DNA from: Sphingobacteriales bacterium 44-15
GTDB taxonomy: Bacteria > Bacteroidota > Bacteroidia > Chitinophagales > Chitinophagaceae
NCBI GenBank assembly: GCA_001899685.1
Contig: MKWG01000045.1
Coordinates: 232,331-296,330 of the forward strand
Direction: 5' to 3'
DNA: 64,000 bases
The notes under the pieces: generated by a model
What the model was told of the DNA's origin: nothing
The model's input: the letters and a program-made list of their open reading frames with translations, nothing else
The model's database searches: none
Translations under genes and position numbers: made by a program
Shown: positions 55,439 to 62,797 of the stretch, piece by piece
How the letters are laid out: each line of letters begins with the position of its first letter
How positions within the stretch are numbered: the first letter of the stretch is position 1

Positions 55439-56218
55439 ATGGATCTGAATCTTTCGAACAAGGTTTTTATAGTGACAGGCGGGGCCAAAGGAATAGGCGC
55501 TGCCATAAGCAAAACAATTGCCGAAGAAGGCGGGATAGCAGTAGTGGTGGGAAGAGGCAAAGCAGATAATATTAAAATAACAGATGAAATTATAAAATCA
55601 GGCGGGAAGGCAAGCTATGTTACTGCTGAGCTGGGCACTCCTGCCGCCTGCAGGGAAGTAATTGATTTTACTTCGGAAAAATACGGGAGGATTGACGGGC
55701 TGGTAAATAATGCGGGGATCAATGATGGGGTAGGGCTGGAGAAAGGGTCGCCTGAAAAATTCTTTGAATCGCTGCACAAAAACCTGAGCCACTATTATAA
55801 CCTCGCCCACTATGCGCTGCCCTTCCTGAAACAATCAAAGGGCAATATTGTGAATATAGGGTCGAAGGTGGCGGTTACCGGGCAGGGTAACACCTCGGGA
55901 TATGCTGCTTCAAAAGGCGCTATCAATGCGTTGACGCGCGAATGGGCGGTAGAGCTGCTGCCTTATTCCATCAGGGTGAACACCGTGCTCCCGGCTGAAG
56001 TATGGACTCCCCTGTATGAAAACTGGATCAACAGCCTGCCCAATCCCAAAGAGAAGCTGGAGCAGATCGTGGCTAAGATCCCTTTTGAGAAGAGAATGAC
56101 CACTGCTGAAGAGATTGCGGATATGACCGTTTTCCTGCTCAGCAGCAGGTCAAGCCATACTACAGGACAGATCTTGTTTGTGGACGGCGGATATACCCAT
56201 CTCGACAGATCATTGTAA
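55439..56218 (+). CDS. SDR family oxidoreductase, probable L-fucose pathway dehydrogenase
   Basis: 259 residues, classical SDR: NAD site VTGGAKGIGAAISKT, NNAGIN, the catalytic Ser in IVNIGSKVAVTGQG and Tyr-x-x-x-Lys in SGYAASKGAINAL, and VDGGYTHLD at the end. In this setting it could oxidise L-fucose to the lactone, or 2-keto-3-deoxy-L-fuconate to the diketo acid. The choice between these steps cannot be made from the sequence. It is flanked by the lactonase and FucP genes. Confidence 0.87.
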   Translation: MDLNLSNKVFIVTGGAKGIGAAISKTIAEEGGIAVVVGRGKADNIKITDEIIKSGGKASYVTAELGTPAACREVIDFTSEKYGRIDGLVNNAGINDGVGLEKGSPEKFFESLHKNLSHYYNLAHYALPFLKQSKGNIVNIGSKVAVTGQGNTSGYAASKGAINALTREWAVELLPYSIRVNTVLPAEVWTPLYENWINSLPNPKEKLEQIVAKIPFEKRMTTAEEIADMTVFLLSSRSSHTTGQILFVDGGYTHLDRSL

Positions 56219-56245
56219 ATTTTTATCAAATCATAAAACGATTGC

Positions 56246-57490
56246 ATGGCGATCACGTCAACCACTACTGCTGCCGCAGCGCCCGCCAATGGTAAAGGGT
56301 ATCTTTTCCCTCTTATTCTGGTAACAAGCCTTTTTCTTTTATGGGGACTTGCTTATGGACTGCTGGATGTGCTGAACAAACATTTCCAGGAAGCATTGAA
56401 TGTAACGAAAGCAAGATCTACCCTGCTTCAGGCGGCGTATTTCGGCGCTTATTTTCTTATAGCATTGCCGGCGGGCATATTTATGAGTAAATATGGCTAT
56501 AAAAAGGGCATTATCCTGGGGCTGCTGTTATACGCCACGGGCGCCTTTTTATTTTATCCGTCAGCGCAACTGATGAGCTTTAATTTCTTTCTGCTTGCCG
56601 TATTCATCCTGGCTTCAGGGCTCACCTGTCTTGAAACGGCAGCTAATCCCTATGTAACGGTTTTGGGTAAGCCGGAAACCTCGGAATTCCGGCTCAATCT
56701 TTCGCAGTGCTTTAACGGGGTGGGGTCTTTTATCGGGCCCATCATTGCAGCAAATGTTTTTTTCAACGAAAGCGGCAGCGGGTCGGGCAACCTTGATTCA
56801 GTGAGGATGGTTTATATAATCATTGCCATCGTGGTTTTGTTCGTGGCCTTTTTATTCTGGCGAACATATTTACCGGAGATAAAGGAAAGCGAGATGGTTT
56901 CCAGCAAAGTGCAGGACACCAAACCTCTTTTTCAGCACAGTCATTTTGTGTATGGCGTTATTGCCCAGTTTTTTTATGTTGCGGCACAGGTAGGTATAGC
57001 CGCCCTGTTCATCAATTATTGTACAGAAGCAAAGCATGAAATTGATAATGCCAAAGCATCCTACCTGCTTTCCATAAGCCTTTTATTATTTACTGTAGGA
57101 CGGTTTGTGGGAACGGCGCTCATGAGAAAGATCGCGCCCAACACCTTATTGATGATCTTTGCGCTTATTAACATTTTACTCTGCGCAGTAGTGGTGTTCG
57201 GCAACGGCTGGCTCTCAGTATATGCCCTGATGACAGTATTTTTCTTTGAAAGCATAATGTTCCCTACCATTTTTGCACTTGGTGTAAAGGATCTGGGTCA
57301 TCATACCAAAAAAGGTTCTTCTTTTCAGATCATGTCAATTGTTGGCGGAGCTTTAATGCCTTATTTCATGGGGCTTCTTTCAGAAAAAGCTACAGCTCAG
57401 GCATATATCATTCCTCTTTTTTGCTTTATAGTGGTGGCATGGTATGGCTGGAAAGGGTATAAGATCAAAACAGGCGCGGTAAGAAGCTAG
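56246..57490 (+). CDS. L-fucose:proton symporter family MFS transporter (FucP-like)
   Basis: 414 residues with twelve predicted helices. FucP family marks are LLWGLAYGLLDVLNKHFQEA, the QAAYFGAYFLIALPAGIFM helix and SGLTCLETAANPYVTVLG. It imports L-fucose or a related 6-deoxyhexose with protons. Its position at the end of the mutarotase-lactonase-SDR series supports L-fucose, though FucP relatives also take glucose, galactose or other sugars. An unusual word-repeat hairpin follows the gene. Confidence 0.9.
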   Translation: MAITSTTTAAAAPANGKGYLFPLILVTSLFLLWGLAYGLLDVLNKHFQEALNVTKARSTLLQAAYFGAYFLIALPAGIFMSKYGYKKGIILGLLLYATGAFLFYPSAQLMSFNFFLLAVFILASGLTCLETAANPYVTVLGKPETSEFRLNLSQCFNGVGSFIGPIIAANVFFNESGSGSGNLDSVRMVYIIIAIVVLFVAFLFWRTYLPEIKESEMVSSKVQDTKPLFQHSHFVYGVIAQFFYVAAQVGIAALFINYCTEAKHEIDNAKASYLLSISLLLFTVGRFVGTALMRKIAPNTLLMIFALINILLCAVVVFGNGWLSVYALMTVFFFESIMFPTIFALGVKDLGHHTKKGSSFQIMSIVGGALMPYFMGLLSEKATAQAYIIPLFCFIVVAWYGWKGYKIKTGAVRS

Positions 57491-57498
57491 GGTTATGT

Positions 57499-57604
57499 CA
57501 AACGTAAGAGGTGAGACTATAAGGTGAGAATTTCACATTTATCGTTTGTCGTCTCACCTCTCACGTCTGTCATTTCACCTCTCACGTCTGTCGTCTCACG
57601 TTTG
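57499..57604. repeat. Word-repeat inverted repeat after the FucP-like gene
   Basis: ACGTAAGAGGTGAGAC (57502-57517) faces GTCTCACCTCTCACGT (57551-57566), pairing at 15 of 16 positions. More CTCACGTCTGTC words continue to 57604, with CAAACGT and ACGTTTG at the outer ends. Confidence 0.7.
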
Positions 57605-57746
57605 TTACAGCACAAAGCCACGAATGCACGAATTTACTAATGCCTTCGTGGCATAGAAAAAATATGCGGCCGTTTAACGGCAGTCCCTATTTAGAGAGAA
57701 TCTCAAAATTCCCCCCTCTGCGTTTCGGATTTTATGCGTCATCCCT

Positions 57747-57754
57747 TACCTTTG
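57747..57754 (+). promoter_or_regulatory. -7 element TACCTTTG of carB
   Basis: TACCTTTG matches TAnnTTTG exactly, 84 nt before the carB ATG, giving a leader of roughly 80 nt. The expected -33 TTG is not clear. Confidence 0.55.
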
Positions 57755-57838
57755 CCCGGTTTTTCCCGTGCCGATCGTGTATAGTGCATGAATTATTATC
57801 GGAAATACCCGCCAGATTTTTCAAAGCTTAATTAAGAA

Positions 57839-60715
57839 ATGCCTAAAGACAACTCTATCAAGACCGTGCTGATTATTGGCTCCGGTCCTATTATCATCGG
57901 ACAAGCATGTGAATTTGACTATTCAGGAACCCAGGCTGCCCGAAGCTTACGCGAAGAAGGGATCAAAGTCATCCTGATCAACAGCAATCCCGCTACCATT
58001 ATGACCGACCCCATGATGGCCGACAGGGTATACCTGCTGCCGCTTACCGTGGAAAGCATTGAGCAGATACTGGAAGAAAACCAGATAGATGCCGTATTGC
58101 CCACCATGGGGGGACAAACCGCCCTTAACCTTGCGAAGGAAGCGCAGGAGCTGGGTGTTTGGGAAAAATATAACGTGCGCCTGATCGGCGTGGATATCAA
58201 GGCGATAGATAAAGCAGAAGACAGGGAGCGTTTCCGCCAGTGGATGATCCGGCTTGGCATACCGGTAGCTCCTGCCAAGACAGCCAACTCTTTCCTGGAA
58301 GGAAAGGAATTTGCCCAGGAAATTGGTTTCCCGCTGGTTATCCGCCCCTCCTATACGCTCGGCGGTACCGGCGGAGGGTTTGTGCATGGCAAAGAGCAAC
58401 TGGATGAAGCGCTGAACAGGGGCCTATCCGCCTCTCCCATACATGAGGTGCTGGTAGAAAAAGCGGTGCTCGGATGGAAAGAATTTGAGCTGGAGCTGCT
58501 GCGCGATGCCGCCGACAATGTGGCTATCATCTGCACGGTAGAGAATTTTGACCCGATGGGCGTGCATACAGGCGACTCCATCACTGTAGCGCCCGCCATG
58601 ACGCTCAGCGATACTGCTTTTCAGCTGATGCGCAATACCGCCATCCGCATGATGCGCGATCTCGGCAACTTCGCGGGCGGATGTAACGTGCAATTTGCGC
58701 TGAATCCTTCCACGGAGGAGATCATTGCAATAGAGATCAACCCGCGCGTGAGCCGCTCTTCCGCGCTGGCTTCCAAAGCAACGGGATACCCTATTGCCAA
58801 AATTGCCGCAAAGCTGGCGATTGGCTATAACCTAGATGAGCTTAAAAACCAGATCACACAATCCACTTCTGCATATTTTGAACCTACTTTAGACTATGTG
58901 ATCGTAAAAGTGCCGAGATGGAATTTTGATAAATTCAAAGGCGCCAATGATACCCTGGGGCTCCAGATGAAATCCGTGGGAGAGGTAATGTCTATCGGGC
59001 GCAACTTTACGGAAGCGCTTCAAAAAGCATGTCAGAGCCTGGAAAACGAAGCGGTAGGATTAGGATATTATGGCAAAAGCATGATGCGTGCGGAAGAGAT
59101 CGTGGAATATCTCAAAACACCGAAATGGGACAGGCTGTTCAGGATAAAAGACGCGCTTATGATGGGCGTAAGCGTTAAATCTATATGCGAGGCTACCCGT
59201 ATTGACCGCTGGTTCATATACCAGATACAGGAGATCGCAAACCTGGAAAAGAAAATTGCGGAGTACAACCTGCAGACCCTGCCCGACCAGCTGCTCATTG
59301 AGGCAAAGCATAATGGTTTCAGCGATGAGCAGATATGCAGGATCATGAAAGACGGCTCAAAAGATGAGGATATATATGAGCGCAGGAAAAAGATAGGGCT
59401 CACACGCGTGTATAAGATGGTGGATACCTGCGCTGCCGAGTTCGAAGCCAAGACGCCTTATTTCTATTCCAGCTTTGAAGCGCCTTCTGTCCCCAACGCA
59501 GCTAAGGATGCTGTTGTACATAACGAAAGCATTGAATTCAACTCCAAAAAAGGAGACAGCTCCAAAGGCTCGGTCATCGTGCTCGGCTCGGGGCCTAACC
59601 GCATTGGGCAGGGCATTGAATTTGACTACTGCTGTGTGCACGGGCTGATGGCCATTAAAGAATCCGGTTATAAAGCCATCATGGTGAATTGTAACCCCGA
59701 AACGGTTTCCACCGACTTTGATATTGCCGATAAATTATATTTCGAACCGGTATTCTGGGAGCACCTGTGGGAGATCGTAGAACATGAAAAACCGGTTGGC
59801 GTAATTGTGCAGCTTGGCGGGCAAACCGCGTTGAAGCTTGCAAAGCGCCTCCACGAAAAAGGCATACGGATCATCGGCTCCTCTTTTGACAGCATGGACA
59901 TCGCCGAAGACAGGGGGCGATTCAGCGACCTGCTGAGGGATCTGAATATTCCGTATCCCAAATACGGCACTGCATATAATACCGATGAGGCGATAGAAGT
60001 AGCCAAAGAAGTAGGCTATCCGGTTCTCGTCCGCCCGAGCTATGTACTGGGAGGGCAGCGGATGCGGATTGTGCTGAATGACGAAGAGCTGGAAAAAGGC
60101 GTATTAAGCCTGCTGAAGCATCTCCCGGGAAATAAAATACTGATCGATCATTTCCTCGACCGCTGCCAGGAAGCTGAGGTAGACGCTATCTATGATGGCG
60201 AGACCTTCCACGTGATGGGCGTGATGGAGCATATTGAGCCTGCGGGCATACACAGCGGCGACAGCAATGCGGTACTGCCTGCATTCAACCTTAGCCCCAT
60301 GGAAGTGACCACTATGGAGTTTTACGCCGAAAAAATAGCCCGGGCCCTTGATATACGCGGGCTGATCAATGTCCAGTTTGCTATCAAAGACGGCACTGTA
60401 TATGTAATTGAAGCCAATCCCAGGGCGTCCCGCACCACCCCGTTCATTGCAAAAGCATACCAGATCCCTTATCTCAATATTGCTACCAGGGTAATGCTGG
60501 GCGAGGTAAAATTAAAAGACCTCAGCTTTAAAAAGAACCTGAAAGGGTTTGCCATCAAAGAACCGGTATTCAGCTTTGACAAGTTCCCGGGAGTAAATAA
60601 GGAGCTGGGGCCTGAAATGAAGTCAACCGGCGAAGCCATACGGTTCATTAAAGACCTGCGTGATCCTTACTTCCGCACATTGTATAAGGAAAGAAGCATG
60701 CACCTGAGCAAATAA
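57839..60715 (+). CDS. carB: Carbamoyl-phosphate synthase large subunit, without the MGS domain
   Basis: 958 residues with two ATP-grasp halves. First half: IIGSGPIIIGQACEFDYSG, RPSYTLGGTGGGFVHGK and AIEINPRVSRSSALASKATG; second half: VLGSGPNRIGQGIEFDYCC, VRPSYVLGGQRMRIV and VIEANPRASRTTPFIAKAY. The chain ends just after the second ATP-grasp; the C-terminal ~120 residues (MGS allosteric domain binding UMP/ornithine in E. coli) are missing. Such short CarB proteins appear usual in Bacteroidota. The enzyme makes carbamoyl phosphate for pyrimidines and arginine with CarA, which is not encoded here. Confidence 0.96.
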   Translation: MPKDNSIKTVLIIGSGPIIIGQACEFDYSGTQAARSLREEGIKVILINSNPATIMTDPMMADRVYLLPLTVESIEQILEENQIDAVLPTMGGQTALNLAKEAQELGVWEKYNVRLIGVDIKAIDKAEDRERFRQWMIRLGIPVAPAKTANSFLEGKEFAQEIGFPLVIRPSYTLGGTGGGFVHGKEQLDEALNRGLSASPIHEVLVEKAVLGWKEFELELLRDAADNVAIICTVENFDPMGVHTGDSITVAPAMTLSDTAFQLMRNTAIRMMRDLGNFAGGCNVQFALNPSTEEIIAIEINPRVSRSSALASKATGYPIAKIAAKLAIGYNLDELKNQITQSTSAYFEPTLDYVIVKVPRWNFDKFKGANDTLGLQMKSVGEVMSIGRNFTEALQKACQSLENEAVGLGYYGKSMMRAEEIVEYLKTPKWDRLFRIKDALMMGVSVKSICEATRIDRWFIYQIQEIANLEKKIAEYNLQTLPDQLLIEAKHNGFSDEQICRIMKDGSKDEDIYERRKKIGLTRVYKMVDTCAAEFEAKTPYFYSSFEAPSVPNAAKDAVVHNESIEFNSKKGDSSKGSVIVLGSGPNRIGQGIEFDYCCVHGLMAIKESGYKAIMVNCNPETVSTDFDIADKLYFEPVFWEHLWEIVEHEKPVGVIVQLGGQTALKLAKRLHEKGIRIIGSSFDSMDIAEDRGRFSDLLRDLNIPYPKYGTAYNTDEAIEVAKEVGYPVLVRPSYVLGGQRMRIVLNDEELEKGVLSLLKHLPGNKILIDHFLDRCQEAEVDAIYDGETFHVMGVMEHIEPAGIHSGDSNAVLPAFNLSPMEVTTMEFYAEKIARALDIRGLINVQFAIKDGTVYVIEANPRASRTTPFIAKAYQIPYLNIATRVMLGEVKLKDLSFKKNLKGFAIKEPVFSFDKFPGVNKELGPEMKSTGEAIRFIKDLRDPYFRTLYKERSMHLSK

Positions 60716-61061
60716 GGGTATACCGCACAGGTACGCCTCAGATCATAGTATTAAAACCAGATTTTTCAAGGGACTGCTTCGCCGCGGGGAGGTAGTTCTT
60801 CAAGTCAGATGTCCTGCTGGCGGCTCGCAGTGACGATGCAGGAAAGGCGTCATTGCGAGGAATGAAGCGATCTGCATCCGGCATACAACTGTTCGGACCC
60901 AATACCACGATTTCCGGGTATTTTGAAATAAACATCCCCCCGACCCGCCAAATGTTCGAATGATTTAATACATTCGCTGTGTTTTTTAAAATTTATTTAA
61001 TGATTGCTACAGAATATTAAATGTATTCTGCAGCTAAGCCCTAAATAGTTGCTTATTCTTT
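60716..61061. other. Gap between carB and gdhA with a CGTCATTGCGAG hairpin
   Basis: CTCGCAGTGACG (60824-60835) faces CGTCATTGCGAG (60848-60859) with one G-T, followed by GAATGAAGCGATCTGCATCC. This text resembles a repeat widespread in bacterial genomes. A short minus-strand frame here lies over the repeat and is not credible. No other gene seen. Confidence 0.6.
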
Positions 61062-62402
61062 ATGAACGAGACGATCAATCAGTTCCTTGAAAAGGTTAAG
61101 ACCAGGAGCGCAGGAGAACATGAATTTTTACAAGCCGTATCCGAAGTTGCGGAATCCATTATTCCTTTCATAAAGGAGATCCCCCAGTACAAAAATGCCA
61201 GGCTTTTAGAGCGCATTGTTGAGCCCGAAAGAGTCATCATTTTCAGGGTGCCCTGGCTCAACGATCAGGGTGATATTGAAGTGAACAGGGGATTCCGTGT
61301 CCAGATGAACAGCAGTATCGGCCCTTATAAAGGAGGGCTGCGGTTCCATCCTTCCGTTAATCTCAGCGTGTTGAAGTTCCTTGCTTTTGAGCAGGTATTT
61401 AAAAACAGCCTTACCGGGCTGCCCATGGGCGGCGGTAAGGGCGGGTCGGATTTTGATCCGAAAGGAAGATCCGACAATGAAGTAATGAAGTTCTGCCAGA
61501 GTTTTATGACCGAGCTGTACCGCCATGTAGGGGCCGATATAGATATCCCGGCGGGAGATATAGGGGTAGGCGGCAGGGAGATCGGATATTTATTTGGCCA
61601 GTACAAACGTATCCGCGGGGAGTTCAGCGGGGTATTGACGGGTAAAGGATTTGAGTGGGGAGGCAGCCTTATCCGCCCCGAAGCTACCGGTTACGGACTG
61701 GTATATTTTGTAGAAGAGATCCTGAAGTCGGCCGGGGAATCGCTGGTAGGGAAAAAAATAACTATTTCAGGTTCGGGGAATGTTGCCCAGTACGCTGCAG
61801 AAAAATGTATTGCCAAAGAAGCTATCGTATTGACCATGTCTGATTCGGAAGGCTTTATATACGACCCCGATGGTATTGACGCCCACAAGCTGGAGTATAT
61901 TAAACACCTCAAGAATACGGAGCGGGGAAGGATAAAAAAATATGCGGAAAAATATAATTGCAGCTTCTTCGCGGGAGAACGTCCCTGGAAGATAAAATGC
62001 GATGTGGCGCTGCCCAATGCCACTCAGAATGAGCTGGATAATGATGATGCCATGCAGTTAGTAAAAAATGGCTGCATCTGTGTTGCCGAAGGCGCCAATA
62101 TGCCCTGTACCCCGGAAGCGATAGCTGTTTTTCACAAATCCCATATCTTCTATGCTCCCGGCAAAGCTGCCAACGCGGGAGGTGTGGCAGTATCGGGGCT
62201 GGAAATGTCGCAAAATTCGCAAAGGTATGCCTGGACCAGGGATGAAGTGGATAGCAAGCTGAAAGCGATCATGAAGGACATCCATAAGATATGCCTCAAA
62301 TACGGAAAGGAAAAAGACGGGCATGTGAATTACGGGAAAGGGGCTAATATAGGAGGATTTGTAAAAGTGGCGGATGCCATGCTGGCGCAGGGGATAGTAT
62401 AA
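61062..62402 (+). CDS. gdhA: Glutamate dehydrogenase, NADP-type
   Basis: 446 residues of the short hexameric class. The active-site Lys is in LPMGGGKGGSDFDPKGRSD, preceded by VNRGFRVQMNSSIGPYKGG; the DIGVGGREIGYLFGQYKR strand and the dinucleotide fold ITISGSGNVAQYAAEK follow. It combines ammonium, 2-oxoglutarate and NADPH into glutamate (NADP-specificity is inferred from the class). It stands alone, flanked by repeat-rich DNA. Confidence 0.95.
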   Translation: MNETINQFLEKVKTRSAGEHEFLQAVSEVAESIIPFIKEIPQYKNARLLERIVEPERVIIFRVPWLNDQGDIEVNRGFRVQMNSSIGPYKGGLRFHPSVNLSVLKFLAFEQVFKNSLTGLPMGGGKGGSDFDPKGRSDNEVMKFCQSFMTELYRHVGADIDIPAGDIGVGGREIGYLFGQYKRIRGEFSGVLTGKGFEWGGSLIRPEATGYGLVYFVEEILKSAGESLVGKKITISGSGNVAQYAAEKCIAKEAIVLTMSDSEGFIYDPDGIDAHKLEYIKHLKNTERGRIKKYAEKYNCSFFAGERPWKIKCDVALPNATQNELDNDDAMQLVKNGCICVAEGANMPCTPEAIAVFHKSHIFYAPGKAANAGGVAVSGLEMSQNSQRYAWTRDEVDSKLKAIMKDIHKICLKYGKEKDGHVNYGKGANIGGFVKVADAMLAQGIV

Positions 62403-62465
62403 TCAGTGGACTCTGAATAACTGAAGGCGGCTCATAAATTTGCGGGGAAAAGAATAGTTAGGGCT

Positions 62466-62557
62466 GCTGAATAACCGGGGATGCCTCATAGATTTGGGAA
62501 AAAGGAGTATATCGCCACTAATGCACGAATATGTAGTGTTAATTCATAAAAAATTCT
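62466..62557. repeat. Copy of ~90-nt dispersed repeat
   Basis: GCTGAATAAC, CCTCATAGATTTGGGAAAAA, GGAGTATATCGCCACTAATG, CACGAATATGTAGTG and AATTCATAAAAAATTCT follow in the same order as at 39733-39823, with few mismatches. A diverged copy lies directly upstream (from 62408), so the unit may be tandemly arranged here. Confidence 0.75.
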
Positions 62558-62559
62558 GT

Positions 62560-62643
62560 ACAACAAAAGGAGATATAGCCACAAATGCACGAATGGATGG
62601 TCAATTGAAAAAAACTTCACTGGTGCATTCGTGGCTTTGTTGT
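62560..62643. repeat. Long hairpin of CACGAATGCAC words after gdhA
   Basis: ACAACAAA (62560-62567) faces TTTGTTGT (62636-62643) at the tips, and AGCCACAAATGCAC (62577-62590) faces GTGCATTCGTGGCT (62622-62635) with one mismatch. The loop is about 30 nt. Confidence 0.7.
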
Positions 62644-62797
62644 ATTCAAAAATCATCCCGCGGGAGCCGCATAGCCTGCCTGTTTTAGAAAGAATGCCGG
62701 AAGTTTTATTCCCCCCGTCAGGGGCAACTATGGTGTCTCACCTGTCGTTTCCTGTTTCCCGCGGTTCACAATCATTCTTCAAATAGCGGCGACTGCT

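Larger units (their letters stand above)
57491..57838. other. Gap between fucP-like gene and carB
   Basis: No gene seen. It contains a GTGAGA-word inverted repeat (57499-57604), a CACGAATGCACGAAT-word hairpin (57617-57652), the shared tail GGCATAGAAAAAATATGCGG, and a carB promoter element TACCTTTG (57747-57754). Confidence 0.7.
62403..62797. other. Repeat-filled gap after gdhA
   Basis: No gene. It has two tandem copies of the ~90-nt dispersed repeat (a diverged one at 62408-62458 and the better one at 62466-62557) and then a CACGAATGCAC-word hairpin at 62560-62643. Confidence 0.65.

Noticed and set aside
60738-60935. 65-residue minus-strand frame after carB
   Set aside because: It lies across the CGTCATTGCGAG repeat hairpin and shows no protein family features.
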